64,000 nt of DNA. Origin: Micropterix aruncella. Taxonomy: Eukaryota > Arthropoda > Insecta > Lepidoptera > Micropterigidae. The translations under genes and the position numbers were made by a program. Shown here in pieces: positions 55,991 to 64,000 of the stretch; within the stretch, counting starts at the first letter, position 1, and each line of letters starts with the position of its first letter. Location: the NCBI GenBank assembly GCA_944548615.1, contig OX155955.1, positions 15,626,818-15,690,817 on the forward strand. Direction: 5' to 3'. The notes beneath the pieces were generated by a model, which was not told the origin of the DNA, made no database searches, and saw only the letters and a list, made by a program, of their open reading frames with translations.

Positions 55991-57078
55991 TGTAACAGAA
56001 ATTCCTTTTTTTTGCGCTTGTGTCCCGAATTATCATTAAAGGTTACTTCTCAGGGTTTTCTATAACCTTTTTCTGTTCCGAAAATGTTGTTTATTGTTGC
56101 TTTTTGAAATCATCCAAAAATTTTCCTTAACAGCTGTCAGATGACATTAATGTTGCTATTATGGAGATATATTTATTAAAAGATAAATAAATAAAAAAAT
56201 GAATGACAACTAAAAATTATAATATTAATTAAAAAGAAAACCTACATAAAATTTAACTTTGATTAAAAAAAAAAATTGGAAGTAAATCTACACTCTTTGC
56301 CATAGAGTAGAGACATTCGTGTTTCTGGCAATAATGAGTTGTCAAACGTGTTCGGTTAGACTCATTTCCTGTTTTAACAATGGCGGGGCAGGTGCTGTTG
56401 CTCCGCCGAGGGAGGCAGAAAGTAGATTAAACAAGAAAGCCGTAAATTAACCGCCTGGCGGTAAAATTTGTGATGTGAAGTGTGTGTGATTTATCTGGTA
56501 AGCATTTTAATTTCATTTTGGGTAGCTTTTCCCGTAGGATCCTCGAGATTTTAACGGATTTTTCTATTGATCGCAGCTGTCGGCACCTCTGGTTTTTTTG
56601 AATAATTACTGCTGCTATATAAGTGACGAAATCGTCGCTAAATGTGACGGGAATTGCCTCCACGTCAAGGAATTTACATTCATTTCTGGAATTCTGTTAT
56701 TTTTATTTGGATGAGCACATGTGACACGCCAATAAGCGGAATTTGAAGAAGGGTGCCTGCGGGCGAATAAACACAGATACTTTACATACTCTCGTGTTTC
56801 TTTTTGTGCTGTAGTCTTTTGTGTGTCTGAGGAAAAGGGTTTTCTGAGGGCCAAACCCAATGCTCATTAATATTTGGCCCACCCTCTGAGATAGTTTTTT
56901 GAGGTTAATTTTTTTCTTTTTCAAAATTTCTTTCGGGTATCTTTTTTTTTTAAATATAATTAGTTTCCTTCTTTTTCTTTAAAAGGAGGTGGCGTCCTTT
57001 TACTTTGATTCTTTTGGGTTTTGGTAGTTTCTACCGTGTTTCTTCCAAACACGGAAATTAGTATTTTGCGGTTATAAA
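55991..57078 (+). repeat. 5' LTR of gypsy copy C
   Basis: About 1,085 bp starting TGTAACAG and ending near GCGGTTATAA just before the primer site. Contains the hairpin CCGTGTTT-CTTCC-AAACACGG at 57034-57054. No clear TATA box identified. Confidence 0.9.
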
Positions 57079-57080
57079 AT

Positions 57081-57098
57081 TGGCGCCCAACGTGGGGC
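57081..57098 (+). promoter_or_regulatory. Primer-binding site, tRNA-Lys type
   Basis: TGGCGCCCAACGTGGGGC follows the LTR end. It is the 18-nt complement known for tRNA-Lys(1,2)-primed retroelements. Copy A keeps only the first part (TTGGCGCCCA, 8381-8390) and copy B has several substitutions. Confidence 0.8.
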
Positions 57099-57741
57099 CT
57101 ATAAATTGGATTTTGGCTTTTAGGGTATTCTTTTCCTCAGCCATTGAAGCACGATTTTTTAAGCACTTTGTTCAAAAATTGTATAAAAAAAATTAGAAGC
57201 ATTTTTTTTGTTTTTATATAATTTTTATTCATAGCGATTACCGTGAAAGAGGCTTGTAAGCACCGTCTTGTTGTTTTTGTATTTAGAAGCAACTTTTGTC
57301 ATTGAATTAAGCGGTATTGTGTACTTGCAGTTTTGTCGGCATTAACAGCATTTTTTGTAATTTAAAGCGGTTACCGTGAAGAAGTATTTTGTACTTGCCG
57401 TTTTTTATGGTTACTATATTTTTTTGTCAGAATCTTAGATTTAAAAGCAATATATTAATTATTGTTTGAATACTTGGCGTTGCTTAGCAGCAGTTTGTTT
57501 ATTTTAAGGCGGTTTCCGCGAAAAAGTTTTACGCTTGCCGTTTAAGTATTTTATTTTATCATACTAATTATTTTTTTGTTAATTTCCAGATGTGAAGGCA
57601 ATTATCCTGGTGAGGTAAGCAGCCAAATAAAACAGAGGTGCCGCAAGCAGTAAAAAAGTCAGTTTATTCCATTTTATTTTTTTTATTTTTTATTTATTTT
57701 GGTTTTTATTTTTTTTGGTGGGATTTAAAATATATATATAC

Positions 57742-59271
57742 ATGATGGCGTCTCCAGCGATAGTGTATTATGCTGCGTCACATTTAGTAAAGGCAGAACT
57801 CGATTATGAGTTCACGATTCGGGAGGTCACTCCAACCAATGTTGAAGCGATGAGAAAACAATTTAATTCACTCTTAAGGGAGTTTCCAGCTGAATCAATT
57901 TCCTCAACGGATTTAGATCCAGATTCCGAGTTTCAGGAATGTGCGATTAGACTTTCGTGTCTTCAAGAACTTATCGAAGAATTTATAAATAACAAACAGA
58001 AACTTTTATATAAACGAATTAGCACTAAAACTGCACATATCTTTCATAGAGTTTCACGTATAAATCCTGCTAATTCAGACTCCAAAAAATTATTAGACAA
58101 TTTAAAGGAGGAAGTTTTAGAAATTGTCGTTTTGTTAGAAAAATATTTAGATATTGTTCGTTCGCCTAGCCCGTTACCAAATCCTGTTGTTCCGATACCT
58201 TCTACTTCATTGCACGAGGGTGAGAAGCTTAGTCCTGAGGTGGTTCCTTTGGGCAGGAATTCTGAAGTGACGTCAGCTCCGTATATACAGCATGTTGATA
58301 CGAAACCAGTTCCTTTGGACAATAACTTTGTCATTTCTGACGAACGCATTCTTAAACCTTTAAATCTTGGTTTTACATTTGACGGCGATTCCTGTGTGGT
58401 CGAGTTCTTAGAACGATTGGATGAGATTAGGTTTTCGCGGAATATCTCGGATGCCAGGATGCTGAAATCGGCTTGTGAACTATTCCAGAAACAAGCGCTT
58501 AGTTGGTACCGTGCTAGAGCTTCGAGCATTTCCAGTTGGAAGCAGTTAGTTGCTGCACTCCGCTCCGATTTTGGCAGTTTAAATTACGATGCTGAAGTTT
58601 TGTCATTTGTACGGGGACGTAAACAAAAGTCGGATGAGAGGATGCATATTTTTGTTTCCGTCATGTTGGGCTATTTCAACAGGTTGTCAAGGCCATTGTC
58701 TGGTGAGGAACAATTAGGAATTATCCTTTCAAATATCTCAATTTCTTACCAACGACATTTCATGCTAGTTGATATAAATTCAATCGACGAACTTCGGCGT
58801 TTAGGAAAAAAAGTTGAAAATGCACAACAGCGTATCAACGCATCTAATGCAGCCACTCCTGCCCAAGCGAAGGTCAAGCCTTCTGGCTCGAAAGCAGTTT
58901 ATGCGGTCGACGAGTCTCCTACCAAATGTGCGACGGAGGAAGTGAAAGTTGAACAGAAGTTCAAAGAGTGTAACGTTTCTTCTGCTGGTCCATCCCATCG
59001 TGGTGGTTTTCATCGTGGCGGTTTTAATCGTGGAAATTTTTCCCGTAATAATTGTTCTAATGGTAATTCGTCTTCTGGTAATTACAACCAAGGAGCCAAT
59101 AATAGTTCGCGTGGTTCACGCGGTGGCACGCATCATGGCTATTCTAAATATTGCTATCGTTGTGGTAGGTTTAACTACACGGTAGCCACTTGTCCGGAAT
59201 GTTCTAAGAATAACCGGCCTGGTAATTCCCCGGTTTCAGAGCCAAAAAACTCGAAAGGCGGGGCAGAATAG
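57742..59271 (+). CDS. gypsy copy C Gag
   Basis: 509 residues from the ATG at 57742 (MMASPAIVYY), uninterrupted. Same domains as in copy B: capsid-like region, Arg/Gly/Asn-rich tail, zinc knuckle CYRCGRFNY...CPEC. It differs from B by a handful of residues, a small deletion near residue 155 and loss of one RGGF repeat. The stop codon at 59269-59271 lies within the frameshift stem. Confidence 0.93.
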   Translation: MMASPAIVYYAASHLVKAELDYEFTIREVTPTNVEAMRKQFNSLLREFPAESISSTDLDPDSEFQECAIRLSCLQELIEEFINNKQKLLYKRISTKTAHIFHRVSRINPANSDSKKLLDNLKEEVLEIVVLLEKYLDIVRSPSPLPNPVVPIPSTSLHEGEKLSPEVVPLGRNSEVTSAPYIQHVDTKPVPLDNNFVISDERILKPLNLGFTFDGDSCVVEFLERLDEIRFSRNISDARMLKSACELFQKQALSWYRARASSISSWKQLVAALRSDFGSLNYDAEVLSFVRGRKQKSDERMHIFVSVMLGYFNRLSRPLSGEEQLGIILSNISISYQRHFMLVDINSIDELRRLGKKVENAQQRINASNAATPAQAKVKPSGSKAVYAVDESPTKCATEEVKVEQKFKECNVSSAGPSHRGGFHRGGFNRGNFSRNNCSNGNSSSGNYNQGANNSSRGSRGGTHHGYSKYCYRCGRFNYTVATCPECSKNNRPGNSPVSEPKNSKGGAE

Positions 59272-62200
59272 AGGATTTTCTACATTCTGCCTCGATATTG
59301 TTTGCAAATGAGAAGGATAACCGTCGCCCTTTCTTAGAAGTTTCACTGGGTGATATAACGGTTTGTGGATTACTCGACACTGGATCGAGTGTTACGATTT
59401 TGGGTGCCGATTCACATAAATATTTAGTTGATATCGGTTTTACTCTTAATAAGTCTCCGTTGGTGACTTTATCCACTGCTAATGCAAGTTCGGTTAAGAC
59501 GATTGGGTCTATGTTTCTTCCTTTTAAATTCAATAATCGTTGCCAGGTTATTCGAGCCGTTGTAGCTCCTGATATAGGTACTTCCCTTATTTTGGGAATA
59601 GATTTTGTCCGAGAATTTGAGTTGGCTCCGGAAATATTAAAATTTGTCAAGTTTGAGTCCTGCGATGCAATTGTTTGGCATCGAGTCAATGAAGTGAGGG
59701 CCTTGCGGCCTTTTGCTTCATTGACTGGAGACCAGCGATCGCTAGCAGACAGAATGATCAATAATTTTTAAAAAATTTCTTCCGAAGTCAAAGGTCTCGG
59801 TCGTACTAATTTGTTGTCCCAGGTCATTGATACTGGAGATCATCCTCCAGTGAAACAGCGTTACTATCCTTTGTCTCCAGCTAGATTGGCGCTGTTGAAT
59901 GAAGAAGTTGATAAGATGTTAGAGTTAGGTGTTGTCGAACCTAGTTCGGGGGGTTGGAATAATCCAACAATTTTTGTTCCAAAGTCAGATGGTACTCTTC
60001 GTTTCTGTCTCGATAGCAGGAAGCTGAATTCTATTACGAAACCGGATGCGTATCCCCTGCCGAGAATTACAACTATCTTGGACAGTTTGAGAGATGCAAA
60101 TTATTTATCTTCTATCGACTTATCCTCTGCCTTTTGGCAAATCCCTTTGGATCCTTCTTCACGAGAGAAGTGTAGCTTCACTGTTCCTGGTCGAGGATTC
60201 TTCTGCTTCAGATCTTGCGCCTTCGGCCTGAGAAACTCGCCGGCGTGCATGCAAAGGCTGGCTGACAAATTGTTCGATCCCTCCTTCGAAAACAAAGTTT
60301 TTTGTTACCTAGATGACATAATTATTGTATCTGCTACTTTTGAAGAACATATAACTTTGTTAAACAAAGTATTAGATCGCTTGTTGTATGCCAACCTTTC
60401 TATAAATTTCAAGAAGTGTCAGTTTTTCCGTCAGGAATTGAAGTATTTAGGGTATGTAGTTGATTCTCACGGTCTACATACCGATCCCGAGAAGGTAAAA
60501 TGTATTCTCGATTTTCCTACTCCAAATTCTCCAAAAATGGTAAAGAGTTTTCTTGGTATGGCCGGTTGGTATCGTCGGTTCATTAAAAATTTTTCTAGTA
60601 TTGCTGCTCCCTTATCTCGGTTGACAAGTACCCGCAAAGGTGCTCCCCCTTATGAGTGGACGCCCGAGGCGGAAGAGGCATTTCAAAAACTAAAATCGGC
60701 CTTAGTTTCTAGTCCGATTTTGGCTTGTCCGGATTATTCAAAACCGTTCGCTCTTCATTGCGATGCATCGTTGTACGGTTTAGGCGGAGTTTTAACCCAG
60801 GAAGTGGATGGCGTCGATCATCCTATCGCTTTCACGAGTAGAACACTTTTACCCGCTGAGACGCGATATTCGGCAACCGAACGCGAAGCCCTAAGTGTTA
60901 TTCATGCTGTCGAGCATTTTCGTGGTTACTTGGAGGGCGGTCCCAAATTCACTATCTTTACAGATCATGCCAGCTTACGTTGGTTTTTGCGCTTAAAAAA
61001 TCCTACCGGCCGTCTGGCTCGATGGGGTATTCGTCTATCTGCTTTTGATTTTGAGATTGTCCACAAGAAAGGTGTCGATAATGTGGTTCCTGACACGTTA
61101 TCTCGGTTGCTTCCCGTTTCCTCTCTGTCTGTTGTTTCCGACTCATGGTACAACGATTTGTTTAAGGCAGTGTCTGAAAATCCCGCTGGATATCCAAATT
61201 TCCAGATTAAGGACCATGAATTGTTTAGGTACTCTAAAAGCAAGTATCAACTCACCAGTTGTTACGATTGGAAGTTAGTTGTTCCGTTGCAGCTTAGAGA
61301 AAAGCTTATCCGAGAAAATCATGAGTCTGATTTGGCTATGCATTTTGGAATTTTTAAGACACACCGTCGTCTTTGTCTTCGTTACTTTTGGCCTAATTTA
61401 CACGGAGACGTAGTTAACTTTGTTTCTAAATGTGAAACATGTCAGCAATACAAACATTCGAATATTTCCCCTTTGGGTCAGCTAGGAAATCCTAAGTCCT
61501 GTGCCTTCCCGTTCCAAATGGTCTCGGTCGATCTGTTGGGTCCTTATCCGATGACGAGGAACAGAAATATGCATGTTCTCGTGGTGACAGATTGTTTTAG
61601 CAAATACTGTTTACTTTTTCCGTTAAAACGTGCTACCAGTAAACTTGTAAGTTATGTCGTTGAACATAATGTATTCCTTCGCTATGGTGTTCCGCAGTAT
61701 TTAATTTCAGACAATGGAAAACAGTTTATCGGAAGGGAGTTCACTGAACTGATTGCGAAATATAAAATTCCAAAAGTATATTTAAACCCGAAATATTGCC
61801 CTCAAGTTAATCCAACTGAGCGTCAGAATCGTAGTGTGGTCACTGCGTTATCGTTGTGTGTAAAAGACGATCATCGCAGCTGGGATCTTTATCTTTCTGA
61901 GGTTCAGATGGCCATTAACGCGGCAGTCTCGGAATCAACAGGGTTCAGTCCATTTTTCCTAGTCCATGGTCGTGAACCGATTATGAATGGTTCTTTTTAT
62001 GCTCAGGCGCCGGAATCTCAAACAGAGGTTATTTTTGGTAGTAGGTTGTCTTACGCTCAAAATTTGAGTGAATTATCTAACATTTTTCATGTAGTGCGGC
62101 AAAAATTGTTAAAATTACATGCACATAATAAAGTTTACTATGATCGAAAACACCGTCCTGCGGAATTTCAAGTAGGCGATACGATCTATAAAAAGACTTA

Positions 62201-62375
62201 TTATCTAAGTAATGCTGGGAATTATTACATTTCCAAATTTGCCCCAAAATATGAAAAATGTAAGATAATAAAAAAACTCTCTGCGTTGGTGTACGAGTTA
62301 GAAAATGCAAAAGGGAAGAATATAGGTTCCTGGCATATTAAAGATTTTAAGCTAAATCCGAATAGTTCAGAATAG
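59226..62375 (+). pseudogene. gypsy copy C pol, interrupted by one nonsense codon
   Basis: Protease part (DTGSS at about 59376) is open to a TAA at 59769-59771, between protease and RT; copy B has a sense codon at that position. After the stop the same frame is open to 62375, with RT (YLDD near 60305), RNase H (LHCDAS near 60757), integrase zinc finger (61340-61450) and core (SDNGKQF near 61708). No other frame damage is visible. Because the break is a single base in an otherwise intact, recently inserted copy, it is either a fresh mutation or a sequencing/assembly error. Confidence 0.9.
59244..59294 (+). promoter_or_regulatory. -1 ribosomal frameshift signal of gypsy copy C
   Basis: Slippery heptamer A AAA AAC at 59244-59250, with AAA (59245) and AAC (59248) in gag phase; 8-nt spacer; stem of 59259-59269 with 59284-59294 (11 pairs, one G-U). 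The pol frame is open from 59226, so a slip here enters pol in the -1 frame. Same heptamer class as in several mammalian betaretroviruses (established knowledge). Confidence 0.9.
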
Positions 62376-63018
62376 TAGTATCGGAGTTCTTCGCGTTAAC
62401 ATTCTATTACAAAAATTGTCTATCTTGGGTGAAACTAAAATGAGCCCTTTAAATTGTCTTTACAAAGGCATTGTACCAAGTGGTATCAATAGCTGAAATC
62501 ATTTTGTTTTGTCAGTCATGCTAGCATTTCTATCTAGCATTATTGTTGTAAGAATGTCTCATGTCCGGGATGAATGAATGGGGATTGGTATGAAAGGTAG
62601 TAAATGACAACTACTATAGTCTCTTAGTAAGTAAACGTTTAGTCGAGGTTTAACGTCAGAGTTATTGTTGTTTTCGGTAGGAGTCGGGTATCCGCAATGA
62701 GTTGATCCTTCCTTAGTTGTTGGAAGTTGTCGGAGTTCCATAAGTTTTTTTTTGGTTATGTTGGTGTTGGGTTTAATTTCTTGATTTTCTTTTCTTACTC
62801 TGGTGATAAGAGTAATGGGTGTAAGTTTTAGTTGGTAAAAGTTTGCCTCTGCTATTGTTACTGAACGGATTAATTGATTATAGTTAACGTGAAGAAGGTT
62901 TGTTAAGTTAGGAGTTGTTGTTGTTCTAGTGGCGTAAAGCTCGTAGTAGCTGGTGAATCGGGACGATTCAATCAAAATCGTTGGTTTTTCTCCCCCGATT
63001 TTTCTCTTGGGTTGGGGC
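62376..63018 (+). other. 3' non-coding region of gypsy copy C
   Basis: 640 bp after the pol stop with no long frame on the plus strand; ends in a G-rich tract (TTGGGTTGGGGC) just before the 3' LTR that may serve as the polypurine tract, though it is interrupted by T. Confidence 0.6.
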
Positions 63019-64000
63019 TGTAACAGAAATTCCTTTTTTTTGCGCTTGTGTCCCGAATTATCATTAAAGGTTACTTCTCAGGGTTTTCTATAACCTTTTT
63101 CTGTTCCGAAAATGTTGTTTATTGTTGCTTTTTGAAATCATCCAAAAATTTTCCTTAACAGCTGTCAGATGACATTAATGTTGCTATTATGGAGATATAT
63201 TTATTAAAAGATAAATAAATAAAAAAATGAATGACAACTAAAAATTATAATATTAATTAAAAAGAAAACCTACATAAAATTTAACTTTGATTAAAAAAAA
63301 AAATTGGAAGTAAATCTACACTCTTTGCCATAGAGTAGAGACATTCGTGTTTCTGGCAATAATGAGTTGTCAAACGTGTTCGGTTAGACTCATTTCCTGT
63401 TTTAACAATGGCGGGGCAGGTGCTGTTGCTCCGCCGAGGGAGGCAGAAAGTAGATTAAACAAGAAAGCCGTAAATTAACCGCCTGGCGGTAAAATTTGTG
63501 ATGTGAAGTGTGTGTGATTTATCTGGTAAGCATTTTAATTTCATTTTGGGTAGCTTTTCCCGTAGGATCCTCGAGATTTTAACGGATTTTTCTATTGATC
63601 GCAGCTGTCGGCACCTCTGGTTTTTTTGAATAATTACTGCTGCTATATAAGTGACGAAATCGTCGCTAAATGTGACGGGAATTGCCTCCACGTCAAGGAA
63701 TTTACATTCATTTCTGGAATTCTGTTATTTTTATTTGGATGAGCACATGTGACACGCCAATAAGCGGAATTTGAAGAAGGGTGCCTGCGGGCGAATAAAC
63801 ACAGATACTTTACATACTCTCGTGTTTCTTTTTGTGCTGTAGTCTTTTGTGTGTCTGAGGAAAAGGGTTTTCTGAGGGCCAAACCCAATGCTCATTAATA
63901 TTTGGCCCACCCTCTGAGATAGTTTTTTGAGGTTAATTTTTTTCTTTTTCAAAATTTCTTTCGGGTATCTTTTTTTTTTAAATATAATTAGTTTCCTTCT
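63019..64000 (+). repeat. 3' LTR of gypsy copy C (cut by window end)
   Basis: First 982 bases of the LTR, matching 55991-56972 without visible difference. Confidence 0.93.

Larger units (their letters stand above)
55991..64000 (+). mobile_element. Ty3/gypsy retrotransposon copy C (runs off the window)
   Basis: 5' LTR 55991 to about 57078, primer site 57081-57098, gag 57742-59271, frameshift signal 59244-59294, pol 59226-62375 broken by one stop, 3' LTR from 63019 to beyond 64000. The LTRs keep a constant offset of 7,028 bp and show no difference in 982 comparable positions that I could check by eye, so the insertion is very recent. No env frame. Confidence 0.95.

Noticed and set aside
56427..56924. 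Minus-strand frames in the LTRs of gypsy C (repeated at 63455-63952)
   Set aside because: They lie in LTR sequence, appear twice only because the LTR is duplicated, and show no protein motif.
62376..63018. Possible envelope gene between pol and 3' LTR of gypsy C (and 20606-21402 of B)
   Set aside because: No long frame, signal peptide or membrane segment is seen; the element appears to lack env.

Overview
This is eukaryotic, AT-rich, repeat-dense DNA from an arthropod, most probably an insect (possibly hemipteran, but that is a weak inference). The evidence is intron-containing metazoan genes (a trithorax-related SET methyltransferase, ribosomal protein S14, WDR4/wuho and a Bub1-type kinase) in a background of Ty3/gypsy, copia, Tc1/mariner, pogo, hAT, piggyBac-type and non-LTR elements. 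No bacterial operons, CRISPR arrays or tRNA/rRNA genes are visible. Four host genes occupy only about 3 kb of coding sequence; nearly everything else that can be recognised is transposon-derived.

Layout. 0.2-9.4 kb: an old, broken gypsy element (copy A, minus strand) carrying a 1.8 kb DDE transposon; it ends 60 bp before an exon. 9.5-13.8 kb: the last four exons and 3' UTR of a KMT2C/D (trr-like) histone H3K4 methyltransferase, plus strand, upstream exons outside the window. 14.1-18.9 kb: two MITE-like elements, a decayed 3' end of a restriction-like-endonuclease (RLE) non-LTR retrotransposon, and an internally deleted pogo-type element encoding a pipsqueak HTH and a PHD finger. 19.6-26.8 kb: gypsy copy B (minus), coding frames open but upstream LTR cut off. 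27-35 kb: PHD, Tc1 and R1-like fragments, including a Tc1 element blown up to 4.9 kb by nested insertions such as a 0.95 kb fold-back element. 35.2-38.6 kb: RpS14 (minus, one 2.9 kb intron holding a mariner remnant). 39.7-44.5 kb: a complete, very young copia element with identical LTRs and a 5-bp target duplication. 46.0-47.1 kb: intronless WDR4. 48.3-52.5 kb: a second copy of the DDE element, an RLE retrotransposon end and an unexplained GC-rich tandem duplication. 53.1-53.5 kb: terminal exon of a Bub1/BubR1 kinase (minus). 53.5-64 kb: a stack of insertions in or upstream of that gene: mariner containing a hAT-type MITE, an RLE fragment containing a piggyBac-type MITE, then gypsy copy C, whose 3' LTR runs off the window.

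The host genes act in separate processes (chromatin, translation, tRNA modification, spindle checkpoint) and do not form a functional cluster. The most informative biology is in the elements. The gypsy family carries a textbook -1 frameshift signal (A AAA AAC followed by an 11-bp stem that contains the gag stop). The copia primer site matches the anticodon arm of initiator tRNA-Met. Several insertions have their target-site duplications documented by paralogous empty sites inside the same window. Copies B and C look complementary: B has open frames but damaged cis elements, C has intact cis elements but one nonsense codon in pol.
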